From Eucalyptus grandis (taxonomy: Eukaryota; Streptophyta; Magnoliopsida; Myrtales; Myrtaceae), in contig NC_052619.1 in assembly GCF_016545825.1 (NCBI RefSeq), positions 10,555,501 through 10,619,500 of the forward strand: DNA of 64,000 nucleotides, written 5' to 3'. A program made the position numbers and the translations under genes. The notes below the pieces were generated by a model. That model was not told where the DNA came from. It did not search any database and saw only the letters and a program-made list of their open reading frames with translations. Shown here piece by piece: positions 48,997 to 60,898 of this stretch; the stretch's first letter is position 1, and the number at the start of each line of letters is the position of its first letter.

Positions 48997-51900
48997 TCAA
49001 CTTGGTTGTATTTCCAAATCTCTATAAAGATGCCATTTCTCGTATCTCTGGTGGCCAGGCAAAACAGGTCTAAGCCGAGGAGCAGTCATACAAGTCGAAC
49101 AGCAGCATCCTCTGAAACTGCTCACACAGTCTGGACAGCATCTGAAATTTTTTATGAAAGAACAATGTGAAAAGCATTTATCAAGAATTGAGATCACCAG
49201 ATTCCGCCTAGTTCACATCCAACATATCATATACTATTTTTGAAATACAAAATTGCGCAACCTAGTCATGTTTTGTCCATCTCTTATTTTATCATCAAAC
49301 AATTGAGTGTTAGACTATATTGCACTTTAATTATTACATACTCACTCATTTGAGTTTAACTCCCCAGAGAAATTGATCCATGCACTACTATATACACTAA
49401 AAGTTAGGGTTATTAGATGCCAAGACAAAAGGTAACCAATCTGCAATTCTATCAAGAGACCCAAAGCTCCAACTCAGCCAACTTAATTCACCACTGCTGA
49501 CTCAACTTGAAACACATCCATTTGAAAGCATATCTAGAAAGAGAACAAGGCATAAGCACAGAATAGGTGGTCATAATTAGGGCCTAGCGCAAAGGAAATA
49601 AGATCAACAGTTTGTGTTGCAAAGGTTAATCAACAAGCACGATTTAGCTTCAAGCAAAATAACTCTCTCATTTTTATGAACAATTTTTTTTAGGATAAAA
49701 TAACTTCCCCTCAACTAGCTTTGTTATTTCCAGCAAGACAACAGATTACCGGAAGAATCTGAGAACCATCTGTAAATCGACCGACAAGGACTGAGAGCAA
49801 AACTGTGGTACATAGATCAGAAGGAAAGGAGAGAATTAGTACTCACAGAAAAAGCAGGTTGCAATCAAGATTTGCACAATTCCGATGTCTCAACTCTTGG
49901 ACTACTGAACCGCACAGATAGCATTTTGCGAATTTTTCATTCTTAATAGCATGCTGCAGGTCACATGTTTGTGTCGCGGATCTAGGGTTGTAGGCAGCAG
50001 GAGGGAGAGAGAGGCGGGAGTCAAACACAAACAAGTTGCCAACCCATTCCACTGGACCTTCATTCTCAAGATAGTGAGAGACACCTCCCTTTAAAGTGTA
50101 CAACCTCTTAAATCCCTTTTTTCTGCACCATGGACAAGTAAATCAACATTTTGCAGGCGGTGGTAGAGCATGTGACTGCATGTATGAGCTCCACACCTAG
50201 TTCGTATGAAAGGTTGACGTTTTAGGAAAGCAACTTGGATTGGTGAGGCAGGCTTACAGGATAATCTATGCAGGACATCATCCAATATAATATGAGACTT
50301 CCAATGAGTGCTTATAGCCCAATTAGAGTTCCTAAATGACTATGTCAACGGACATATGTATTGACATAGTAATTTAAACCAAACATATTTTAATTCTAAG
50401 ACCTGAAAGTCTTGACTGATGCAAACTAGTTCAATGTTGGCCAGCGCCTTTCTGCTTTTGGTTTATCAGGCATTAACAAACATAATTGATAGTTTTCCCA
50501 CTTTCAATAAATAACTATGCCAAATTATCTTTGCGATTTCCAACTGCTGAAATTGCCAGCTCTCATGAATAGTGGATAGCAGAAATTAAGTACCCCATTC
50601 CCAATTAGACAACTGATGCTATGTACAAAGACCCATACATTAAGACAAATCCACTTGGGCACAGGACTTAACAAGCTGGCTGGACAATCTCAACGTGGAA
50701 ACAAAAATGTCATAACAAAAAAGATGATTACAGGGATGACTTTAATACCTTAAAATGGTAGAATACACATCACAGCGGATACCGCCGGTACAGTACATAA
50801 GTACATCTGTTTTCTCTTTATTGACATCTGCTAGGGGATCTGAATCATTGACCTGGATGCAAGAGAATAACAAACTGAAACAACTGAAGTTACCTATAGG
50901 CCTGAAATACAATTGACTTTTGACATGTAAGCTCTAGTGGTCAAATAAGTGTGAGAATAGCACAAACTTTCATATTTAGTGTCCAGACACTTCAGACAAA
51001 CCCTTCATCAGAATGAGTAAACATCGCAACATTCTATCAGGAATATCCACATAAGCATGCCTCTTCATACAAATCATTATAAGGTCATTAAATTATGTGT
51101 TGTAGGCCCATATTGGCATAGCATGAGTAGCAAGCAAAATTGCTAGGGCTGGCAGTAGGTCTGAACTTATCGCAGCTGTGGATGCTATCGTATCGATTGG
51201 TATTTAAAGTTTACTTACTAGAAAAAGGAGTGAATATGTGCTAATATTTCATCAGATCCGGATACTTTCTATGTTCCTACTTTGATCATGTCTCATTTGG
51301 ATCATTTTATCAAGTTATGCCAAACTTTGCCAGCTCTAACCGATGCACCTATGCAAACGTTGTGCTTGAAAAGCTTAGGTGTTTTTTTTTTTTTTTTTTT
51401 GGTGAGGTAAGTAACATATTGACTTTTAACCAAAACTATACAACAAGGGAGCCCGGCACCAAAAAAAAAAAAAAAAAAAAAGCTTAGGTGTTGAAATCAA
51501 GTGATGGCATAAATGATTACAAAGTCCTGTATACAATTTCTACACTAGACATAAGAGACGGTCTTTTAAATGGAGACTATAGCAGCTTGGATGTGTCCCT
51601 TTATTGTATCCAACAATAAAAACCATCAAAGAATACCACATGGAAATACAGAAACTGTCAAAAAGAATATAACCTACTGACCATGCTTATTCAGATGCCA
51701 AGTCTAACACTGTGACACATAATGCAAGACTGCATCCTTAGGTTATCTATAGAACATTTTTCCATGACAGTAATTAAAGAAAATTCAAATAATTCTAACT
51801 GATAACATGTTCAGCACATAAGACACAACAGTGCAGAAGCAGAATAACTTCAACCATACCTCTGTCTCAGATAGACCAAATGAAGTGCTCCTAAAACAGT

Positions 51901-53869
51901 CAACTTCAGGACGTCGAGCCCCCTGAAAATGGCCAATATCCCACTCATAGCCTGGTTAAGAATGGAGACATGATGTCATTGCTCTGAAGTACAAGACCAA
52001 GAAAACTACAAACACAGGCTTGCCACAAATAATGATGAAGTATAGGTTTTCAGAATTGGCCAGGAATTGTTTCCTCTGTTCCCCACTCTTTCCCTATTTC
52101 ATATGGTTCTTTTGAGCTAACCAGCAATATCAATTATGATTGAGTTTCATAAGTGATGAAAGTAAAATTCGATTTGGCATAAGTTAAATGCCACTAAATC
52201 CACACAATTTTAACACTAAATGAGGTACCATTCCTTAGATCCAGTATGATGCAGTCTGAATCCACATTCCCACTGGATGCATCACGGCTTCTACTTAGTG
52301 CTACAACTCGTTTCTTCCATTCAGAAGGTTCTAAAGGTGTTGCTCTCATAGAAGTGTTGAGCAGGGGAAGATGGGCAATACCTCCATCCACCTGAGAAGA
52401 AAATAGCCCAAACCGAATAATCTACCCATCAGCATAGGTACATGCAGATGGAACAATTAAACTGAAAATCTTCAAACAAAGAGAGAAATGACAAAAAGCT
52501 TACTCAGATAGATAAAGCAGAAGCAATAGAAAGGTGCTGAGCAACAGCTCACCTGTACCAAGGGCTTAAATTGCACTTTCAATTTAGGGAATGCATGCCC
52601 ACTTAGAGCAGGAGAGATCTGAATTAGTATATCCGAGAATCTGTCATTTTCTCTCAACCATTCAAAATATGAGCGAGCATCTGCCAGTGGCCCACTGTAC
52701 TGTACAATGGTGAAGCATAAGGGAGAACCGAATAAGAAATAAGAACAATGACCAATTACTCTACTCGACATGGTGAGTATGGACTTGTATTCCACAGACT
52801 AGTTTACTTCAGCCGTGATGCGCATCAAGCCTTCCATTCACAAAATAAGATAAAGGTTTACTGTCAAAGACGAACTATTTCCACCAAACATCAGTTCCAG
52901 CCTCATGGAAATGTATGTACATAGCAAAACCCTTAGACGTGGCCATAGATGTACTTGATCAGAATTTAGAAAAAGAAGGGCATTTTAAAGTGACATCCCG
53001 GCATAAGAGTTCTCAGCATGTTGTGGCTACGATTTTGAGATACAATACAGCAGTCTCTGATTGCCAATTGCCTCACTGCTATACTGGTAAGTTCAGACTC
53101 CAGTTCAGACTTTCAATAACACCACCATTTGCTTTATCATCTTGAACATGAAAGCCGTAGTAAGTGTCACCATTGGGCGACGGACTTCTAATGAGCTCTC
53201 AAAAGGAACACGAGACTAAAAACAGTGCTACTTACAGAAGCAAAGAGGCAACGAAAACAGAAAGGGAAACCAAATGGACCGAACCGAAGGAGTACCTGCG
53301 CATTAATCCCTTGCGCATTGAGATATATCCGACCGTGTATATCAAGATCCTGCACATATACAGAGCAGCGGAGTAAGCACCCGATTCATTGCACCGTCGA
53401 AACTCGGAACAACCAATCGCAGCATTTCGCGAATTCAATCGTCGAGCACGAACGTTCCAGAGCCCGCGAACCAGAAAAAATTTACCTTCAAGAACGCGAG
53501 GTGCTTCGCGACCTCCTCCTCCGGGTTCTCAACGCGCACGAAGCGGTAGAAACTCACGACCACGAAATCTCCTCCGGAGACTCGCCGTGAATCCGCGCCA
53601 TTTCCAGAAGAAAGGGCCGCGCAGCCGCGCGTCGCGCTCGAACCGCCTTCCTTCCGCCGTCGGAGCTGCGAGACGGCGAGCGAAGCTCTTCCACCGCCGG
53701 CCGAAGCCGAACGCGCGCGAATCCGCGGGCCCCCGTGACGGAAGACGGGCTCGTCGCCGGCGCCGTCCTCGCCGCCGACGGAGGTCCTGAGCCTCGGGAG
53801 GCGAACGAACGCGGGAGCGACCGCGACGTCGCAGAGGAGAGCCGCGGCGAACGGAGCGGCGAGGCTCAT
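48997..53869 (-). CDS. STR8: Rhodanese-like domain-containing protein 8, chloroplastic
   Basis: Plastid sulfurtransferase-family protein (Arabidopsis STR8, about 448 residues). Eight minus-strand exons: 53869-53486, 53349-53296, 52699-52553, 52391-52229, 51951-51860, 50852-50749, 50122-49847 and 49141-48997, giving 454 residues. The first ~90 residues are Ala/Arg/Ser-rich, as in a transit peptide. The next region (SFYRFVRVENPEEEVAKHLAFLK, split by introns, then GRIYLNAQGINAQYSGP) is the conserved UPF0176/TrhO-type N-terminal fold. The rhodanese domain (about residues 240-330) contains LDLRN, YEWDIGHFQGA and the active-site loop YCTGGIRC, with catalytic Cys301. The Cys-rich C-terminus (CYLCGS, RHRNCANLDC, CCPDC, GCCCSTC) may bind metal. 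TrhO relatives hydroxylate tRNA wobble uridine; whether STR8 does so is inference. Intron 5 carries a small poly-T/poly-A insertion. The start is supported by transit-peptide composition. Confidence 0.93.
51369..51492. mobile_element. Small insertion bounded by poly-T and poly-A with 15-bp target-site duplication
   Basis: AAAAGCTTAGGTGTT occurs at 51369-51383 and 51478-51492. The insert between them opens with a T-run followed by GGTGAGG and closes with GGCACC followed by an A-run, so its two ends can pair as a hairpin. It lies in STR8 intron 5. The duplication and A-run suggest retrotransposition; the matching T-run at the other end is unusual. The repeat edges within the homopolymers are ambiguous by a few bases. 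Confidence 0.72.
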
Positions 53870-54329
53870 GCTTTATCTCATCATCACTCTTCAGTCTCAG
53901 CGAAGAAGATGAGGTGCTTCTTCTCTCCCGCGGTCCGGTCGTGGCGGGTGAACCGTCGTGGGCCGGATCAGGGAAATCGGGCCTGGAAAATCTGGATCCA
54001 TCTGAATGGGCCGGAACCTGCCCGGCCCGTCCTTGGCCCATGTTGTTTTCACCGGGTACGGCAATGCATTTGTTCCCCATCCAGAGAGCCGTACGCCATG
54101 ATCTAGACACGTGTCACATCGAGTCTTCTCTGCCGTCTGATCACGGTCCGCTGATTATCATGCATCATCGCTTTGGGAAAACCTCAGAGCGAGCGAGCGA
54201 GCGAACGGGCTATAATTCTGCGGGCGCCGTCTGGCTAGCGAGGGCGAGCTCTCTTATCTTCTTCTTCCTCCTGCTCCACCTAAAACCCTCGCCCGGCAAA
54301 ACCGATTCGAGGTCGAGAGTCGAGTAAAG
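53870..54329. promoter_or_regulatory. Divergent promoter of STR8 and BTF3 plus BTF3 leader exon
   Basis: STR8 starts leftward at 53869. The BTF3 non-coding leader exon lies at about 54240-54329 and ends at the donor AAAG|GTACGG (54330); its intron runs to the CAG at 55281-55283. Between them are three TGGGCC site II words (53959-53964, 54007-54012 and reverse 54035-54040), a CACGTG G-box at 54108-54113 and a GAGC/GAGCGA run at about 54187-54206. The G-box and site II roles are inferred from motif identity only. Confidence 0.65.
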
Positions 54330-55283
54330 GTACGGCCTTGCCCGATTCCGCACTCCCCCGATCTCGCGTCGCGCTTCGATGGTTTCTTCATTTCGGGCGG
54401 CTCGGGAGTGAGCTTTTTAGGGTTTAAGGCTTGCGGTGGTGGTCGGAAATTTAGCGATTTTTCGATCTTGCTGAGTGCTTTCGATTCGATATTGGTGGCT
54501 GTTTTCATGGGGATTTACTTGGTTGGAGTGTTGCTTGATGTTGTAGCATTTGAGTTGGGGTTCTTTTGCATTGCTGAGCTAAGGTTCATTGGTTTGCTCT
54601 TGCGTTTGCGGTTCTCTGTCGCTTGAGATGTTTCCTCGGAGCAGTTTTGGGTTCTGTTGTTGTTCCTCAATCTTGTCGTCTTTGTCTCTTAGCTGTTGCG
54701 TGTCGTGGAGAGGGAGAGATGCTGGAAAATGGGTTCCCTCCGATGTTGCTGTGGCGGTCTGGTTTATGTATGGAAATTTTAATTAATCGATTTGCTAAAG
54801 AAGTGAAGCTTGGTTTTTGGATGTTTTCCAGTCGATAGTGGAGCTCATGTTTTCCTCACGAGATTTGAGCTGAGATGCTCAAGCATGCGAACTTTGTGCT
54901 TTATCTGGTGCTAGATATGGTTTGGAACCTGCTACCGTCTGCATTTTTTTTTTTTTTTTGGGTACATTCCTAAGAAATGATTTAACCTACCAAGGTCTTG
55001 TGCTATTCATTCGCGTGCATTCATGATTAATCTTTCTCTTATATTTGGCAATATAGATTTTAGTAAATGGCATAGGGGCTGTGCTATCTGATCCGTATCA
55101 GAGAGCAGATTAAAAAAGTATAGGCCCGATATAGGGAGTAGGCAGGTGTGACGGTCGGTAATTCTGTGGAAGCTAGCAGCTTTGCAGCGAGTTTCAAAGT
55201 GAATGTTTATGGTTGAGTTGTTCTTCTAAGTTCTTTTGCCTGCGGTCTTGTGGCATACTTACACTCGACACTTTCGTGCACAG
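54330..55283 (+). other. BTF3 leader intron
   Basis: An untranslated stretch between the inferred leader exon and the start codon. It begins GTACGG after AAAG and ends CACAG right before ATG. It contains a long T-run at about 54943-54959. Short open frames inside it have no family match. Confidence 0.65.
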
Positions 55284-56727
55284 ATGAATGTGGAGAAGCT
55301 TATGAAGATGGCGGGTTCAGTCCGCACTGGTGGAAAGGGTACCATGAGAAGGTATAAAGTTTGTTCCAGTTTAATATCTGTGGCCTGTGAATACAAGCAG
55401 AGCTACAAGTTTCGACTCAAAGATTATTTCGACTGATAAAACATAGGCCTGCCAATGTTGCTTCACTTGTCCTGGCTATATTTTGTATGATCTCATAATT
55501 AAATTTCAAAGAGATGAATCATTGATAATTAAGTACGATATTGATGGTGCTTTGTGTGGGCTGAGGTGCATATTTTGTGGCTTTGCATTGTTCATATTAA
55601 ATTTAGTAAAAAAAACTACATTTCTTCATTAATTGGGATTGCTTGCATTGTTTCTTGTTTGTTCAACTCAGAGATTATCTGATTCTATTTGATTCTACTC
55701 TGTGCTTTTTGCTGCTTGGGCCTGCAAATTGTTGCTTCCGGTAAGATGCATTTTTAAATTTCTTTTGCATTCTATTGCAGAAAGAAGAAGGCTGTGCACA
55801 AGACAACTACCACGGATGACAAAAGGCTCCAAAGCACTCTCAAAAGAATTGGGGTTAATGCTATTCCTGCAATTGAGGAAGTCAACATTTTCAAGGATGA
55901 TGTTGTCATCCAATTTGTAAATCCCAAAGGTTAACCTACTTTCTAAAAGAAGTGCCTGGTGTATTGCTTTGATGCACTCAGTGATGGTAATACTATTTCT
56001 GTTTGTGGACCAGTTCAAGCCTCTATTGCAGCCAATACATGGGTTGTCAGTGGTGCTCCTCAGACCAAGAGTATGTATCAATTTCCTTTTTTAACTTTTT
56101 CGTGAACAATTTCTAGAGGCTTATTTTGTGCTTGTTTTGAGAACCAAGAATAGTATGAAGTGCCGCTACATCTATATTTGTTTGTTCCTAAAGACATTGT
56201 CTTGAGCTTCATATTCTGTGCGTCTAAAATATTTCTATTTAATTTGAAACTACCGGGAGTAAAACATCTAGGGCTAACTCTACTCATTTAATGCTTTTAG
56301 GTATTCTCACTTCTCTAAGTTTATCATTGATGGCTGGAGAAGTCTAGGATATTTTGATGGATACTTTACATCTTTACATGGAGGTGTCCAATTGTGCATC
56401 TGTGCCTGTGCTGTATATTTTTGTATGCAGAACTGTGCATGGGCACACACTAGTGCGTTTAAACTTTTCAATTCCTAATCACATGAATTGTCTTTTATCA
56501 TTGTCCTTCCAGAATTGCAAGATATCCTCCCAGGAATAATCAACCAATTAGGGCCAGATAACTTGGACAACCTAAGGAAGCTGGCTGAACAGTTCCAGAA
56601 GCAGTCACCTGGTGCTGCTGCCACAGCAGGCGCAACTGCAATGCAGGAGGATGATGATGATGAGGTCCCTGAACTTGTTCCGGGGGAGACTTTCGAGGCT
56701 GCTGCGGAGGAGGGTCACAAATCTTAG
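55284..56727 (+). CDS. BTF3: Basic transcription factor 3 / nascent polypeptide-associated complex beta subunit
   Basis: Beta subunit of the nascent polypeptide-associated complex, a heterodimeric chaperone bound to ribosomes near the exit tunnel. Exons: 55284-55351, 55781-55929, 56014-56070 and 56513-56727, giving 162 residues (Arabidopsis BTF3 about 165). The basic N-terminus [20 protein letters not shown] leads to the ribosome-binding RRKKKAVHK motif, which spans the exon 1/2 join. The NAC domain (about residues 36-100) reads [40 protein letters not shown] and [20 protein letters not shown]. An acidic tail ends [20 protein letters not shown]. The ATG directly follows a leader-intron acceptor. 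All introns are GT-AG and the frame is continuous. Confidence 0.96.
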
Positions 56728-58160
56728 AGACTCTACATGGATTTTGTGCCTTTCCATATATATTTCGTGGTGTTTAAAATTTTGCCTTCTTCTCTTCGCC
56801 CTTCTTACTTTCACATTTTGATGAAGTGTTCTGTGATTGTCATCTCATGATCCTGTGACACACTAATTAGCTAAGTTACTGGAAACTCTAGTTCAAAGCT
56901 ACTCTCTTTTATCTTTATCAACTTGAGCTTTCACAGAGTTGCTTTGAAATTTCAAGGATCATGAGCTTGCCAGATTTGCACTGGTTATTTGAGAACCTCA
57001 TTGGAACAAAATCGGACCTTGCAGTTTCCCCTCTTTGGCCAATAATAAGTTTTGATTTATTAGGATTCTTGTTATGCTACTTTGAGATTGTAGGGCTACC
57101 CAATATCAGGATATATATGTACACTAGTTGAGAATCTGTTGAGGCTGATTTCCAAATAGGTGGTTGAGGAGGTACCCACTAATGATGGTCCAAAAGGGCC
57201 TCAAGTCAGGAAATTCTTGCTTTGCTATGCCTCTGATCGATGCCTTGTGCCAATGAGACCATCAAGTGAAGTTGATGACAACCCATTTCTCCTTTATATA
57301 TGCAAAGCACTTTCCAGAAAGTTTGTTTTAGGGATACTTGGTATGTTATGTTGCGTGGAGGCATGCATATACGGCAATTGTTAATGTTCTGAGCTAAGCT
57401 TGTGCTAAAAGTTTATGCGGAAGCAATGTAATCCTTGACAAGGTCGGTCACCGTCTACCAAATTAGAAAAACGATTTCTTTTTCTATTTGCATAGTGCAC
57501 CGACCCATTAATGTACGACCAATTCCTTTTCCCTCTTGTCGAAATGTTTAACTTGAATTTCTGAGCACTTGGACTGTCAAAAGTGCGCTACCTAATCCCT
57601 GTACGAGCCGAGTTTGACTTCTTGGACATGCAAGTTTTTCGCAGACCTCCGTAGCAAATGTCATCTGCACCATGTCAGAATGCGTGAACCTAATATTCTC
57701 CTCTGTCATTCGGTAGAACAGACAACAGAATGTAGCGAAGACGCCAGAAATTACATGGCTTCTTTATAGGGTATTGGCCAAGATTTGATTCTGCCTGTCT
57801 ACGAAAGAGATGAATCTGCTTCTGAATGTGTGTTGAGGTGAAGGTGAATTGAGAATCGACAGCTCATAAAGCAAAGCTTTTCCGTTTCTGCCGATCCATT
57901 TCCCTTTGATACCTTGGAGAATAGTGGGCAATTCCTCAAGTTAGTGGCTCTCCGACGTGGCCTTGGGAATCCATTTCAACTTGCCTATACCTTGGCTGGA
58001 CTCCACTTCATCAATGGTGAGACCCCACTCGGGTCCCATGATAATGTACAATATAAAAGACTCTGATGTTCAGAGAGTTTCCTGAGTGTTCATATAGCAC
58101 ACGGTCGTCGTTCCACAAGCCTCTTCACTAGCTGGTTCTTGAAATTTGGCTTTCTGGGTG
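56728..58160. other. Intergenic, includes BTF3 3' UTR and XTH promoter
   Basis: No recognisable gene. A 74-codon open frame at 57160-57384 has no known domain. A TATAAAAG box lies at 58052-58059, 102 bases before the XTH start codon. This fits a transcription start near 58085 and a short leader. Confidence 0.55.
58052..58059 (+). promoter_or_regulatory. TATA box of the XTH gene
   Basis: TATAAAAG in the context ACAATATAAAAGACTC matches the plant TATA consensus and is well placed for the ATG at 58161. Confidence 0.7.
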
Positions 58161-59731
58161 ATGTCGCATCCGAGAACTCAGATGGCAATCTCGAAGCGGC
58201 GGTCTCCTTCATGCTCCTTGATCGCCTTGACGATGATGGTGTGGTTATGGAGTTCTCATGTGGTTCCGAGGGTAGCCGGTTGTGACGGCTTCGACGAGCT
58301 CTTTCAACCCAATTGGGCTCCTGAGCACTTCGAGTGTGAAAGGGACCAAACGAAGTTGACTCTTGATTCTTCTTCTGGTAAAGCCTACCTCTTGCCCTCT
58401 AACTCACAGTTCATTAGTCCTCCCAGTTCCAGAGTCTTGATTTGATGACAATTTTCGTACTCATACTTGTAGACGATGATTCACAAGGAGACGGTAAGAG
58501 CCGGTTCTTCCTTGACTAACAGTCTAAATACCCTTTCTAGCTCAAAAGCAAACTTCGATCTTCAAAGCTGATGCGGAATAAGAACGATACGTCTAGAACT
58601 CGTGAAGCTTGGTTTTCGTGTTGTGTCTGCATTAAAGAATTGAGAAATGACCAACTATGCACAAGAAAGAACCAACTACTAGTAGACTTTGAAGAAACTG
58701 AGTTCGAGCGTCGTTGCATTCATATTCAAACTCGACCGAAATCGATACTTTGAGCTTGTTAAGTCCTAAACAGAGCTCCATTGTCTACCATAATCCCACT
58801 CTTGAATCGAGAATCGCCGTGGCTTTCTGCAGGTTGTGGATTTGGGTCCAGGAAGGCATACCTGTTTGGACTGACAAGCGTGCAAATTAAGCTGGTCCAA
58901 GGCGATTCGGCCGGAACAGTAACGGCATTCTACGTATGCAATCATCCCTACTCATCTGCAATCATAAAGTGTTTCCGAATTCCGGTATGCAAAAACTCAC
59001 AGATGAAATACCACTGCAGATGTCTTCGGACGGGCCCAACCACGATGAGCTTGACTTCGAGTTTCTGGGAAACCTATCCGGAGAACCTTACCTTGTACAA
59101 ACCAACGTCTATGTCAACGGCACCGGAGATAGAGAGCAAAGGCACAGCCTTTGGTTCGACCCTACCACGGATTTTCACACCTACTCTTTGTTCTGGAACC
59201 GGCGTTATATCACGTACGTCGTCCTTTATTTTCCTTCCTAGTTCTCTTTCTCGATAAATAGTTATTTTGCACGCGCTTCGTACGTTTTCATTGCTTGCTT
59301 ACGCTGGTAATTTTGTCGATCAACATAGGTTTCTGGTCGATGGAATTCCTATAAGAGTGTTCGCGAACAAGGAAGAGTCACACGGCGTGCCGTATCCGAA
59401 GAACCAGCCTATGCGTGTCCTTGGTTCGGTGTGGAACGCCGACGATTGGGCTACCCAAGGAGGGAGGGTGAAGACGAACTGGAGCCATGCGCCTTTTGTC
59501 TCTTCGTTCAGGGCCTTCGACATCGACGCCTGTGAGCTGTCGCCGGAGACGGCCGATGTCACGACCAAGTGCGGGCAATTGGGGCGATACTGGTGGGACA
59601 GGCCGTCGTTCAACGAGTTAGGCCGGCGCCAGAGCCGACAACTGAAGTGGGTATGCAAGAAGTACTTGGTCTACGACTATTGCGAGGACAAGCCCAGGTT
59701 TTCTGAGCTTCCTAAGGAATGTGTGGGGTAG
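58161..59731 (+). CDS. Xyloglucan endotransglucosylase/hydrolase, XTH9-like
   Basis: Secreted GH16 enzyme that cuts and rejoins wall xyloglucan during growth. Exons: 58161-58377, 58833-58933, 59020-59213 and 59329-59731, giving 304 residues. A hydrophobic N-terminal segment ([22 protein letters not shown]) is the signal peptide; the mature protein begins near [12 protein letters not shown]. The catalytic motif [11 protein letters not shown] is at about residues 114-124, with nucleophile E116 and acid/base E120 intact. An N-glycosylation sequon (NLS) follows at once, as usual in the family. [10 protein letters not shown] and [11 protein letters not shown] are conserved, and the C-terminus has the XET_C cysteines ([26 protein letters not shown]). 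Wording such as [20 protein letters not shown] and [11 protein letters not shown] recalls XTH9. A second in-frame ATG at 58182 could be used instead. Whether it is a transferase or hydrolase cannot be told from sequence. Confidence 0.92.
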
Positions 59732-60898
59732 CATTGGCGACATGTCTGTCGATTTTTATGTACAAGCTGCTCCTACTCATAAACTGACAGCTTTAATCCT
59801 GCGCACCGTGCGAGCCTAATAATTAGTGTAACTTTTAAGATTCAAGGTCTGATCTTAACCTCAATCTGAGAAATTAATTTGCAATGTGCACAAGATCAAT
59901 GTCGACCGAAGAGCTCGTGTTAGTCCCTATCGGAATTGATGAATGAACTCTACTCCATGAGCTCCACTGCACCATTCTAAGAGACTACAATGATTTGAGC
60001 AGTAGTACGAACTCTTCCGATGTTTCCCTTCTGGCCGGAGTTCTATCAGTGATTCAAGTAAATAACTGGATGACTAAAAGCGTGACCTGTCTTCGACGAT
60101 GTGACAAGTGTGATTCGACTCCTACATAAACCTTTGAACGACTACATGCTTTATATTGAGAAATCCCTCGCTACTGATATAATGGTGGGTATTTGGTAAT
60201 GAGTTCATCAATCTTGAACTTTCGGGCTATTAGTGGTACATAATAATTACTATTCAATCTGACATTTCCTAATGAATATTGGGCATTTTAGTTTTATTAT
60301 TCAAAAAGAGTAGTTACCGTACAGCCGGTAGCCGGCGGTGTAAATTCAGGGCTACCCGTAAAGACCCATCTCCTACAGGCCGCAGGTGAGTCATGCAATG
60401 GGAGCGAGAAGTTTCAAATCTCTTCCCTACCAATTAAGGGGTGGGGCGGAGCGCGAACCTATCTCGTCCACCGTGGGATGGGTGTATTATCGTTAATTAT
60501 TATTATTTTTTTTTTGTGATCCAAGAAAGCCCCGTATGCCGATAGTGCGGCAGACTAAATTTTGGCGAAGCACGTGAGTCACCACCACCCCTCGTGCCCC
60601 AGGTAAATAATTCCTGCGATGCTCGGAAATCGAACTCCTCTCCTTGCTTTAGGGGAGAAGCTCACCACTAGCAACGTGATGTATTATCGTTAATTATTTT
60701 TTTTTTTAGTAAAAGGTAAGAAATTATCGTTAATTATTTATCCCTCAAAAGATAAATAAATTGTATAATCGTTTTTCAAATGGTTGACGCTACGGACGTC
60801 AACCAAACAGCATATGCTTTCAGCACATTGCGTTGACTATCCCGAGGCCTATTGGTCTGTGACACACCGCCATCGTCGCGTGGAGGGAGGAGGAGACG
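59732..60898. other. Intergenic with retro-insertions
   Basis: This holds the XTH 3' UTR, then repeat DNA. A tRNA-derived SINE is at 60502-60679. A similar-looking GC-richer block lies at about 60310-60475 (TAGCCGGCGG, CAAATCTCTTCCC, GAACCTATCTCG) without clear ends. The last ~110 bases before 60899 are probably the promoter and leader of the [2Fe-2S]/TPR gene. Confidence 0.5.
60483..60698 (-). mobile_element. tRNA-derived SINE with 19-bp target-site duplication
   Basis: TGTATTATCGTTAATTATT occurs at 60483-60501 and 60680-60698 around a 178-bp insert. Read on the minus strand, the insert has a Pol III A-box-like CTAGTGGTGAGC (plus 60660-60671) and a B-box-like GAGTTCGATTTCC (plus 60625-60637) about 35 bases later. 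It ends in an A-tail (plus-strand T-run at about 60506-60517). Box order, spacing, tail and duplication together identify a SINE. A third partial copy of the flank (60723-60738) follows a short T-rich insert. Confidence 0.82.

Noticed and set aside
57160..57384. Possible extra exon downstream of BTF3
   Set aside because: The BTF3 frame already ends with its normal acidic tail at 56727 and the segment has no NAC-family resemblance.
58146..58160. Alternative upstream TTG start for the XTH gene
   Set aside because: A non-ATG start in a plant gene is not supported; the ATG at 58161 already gives a full signal peptide.
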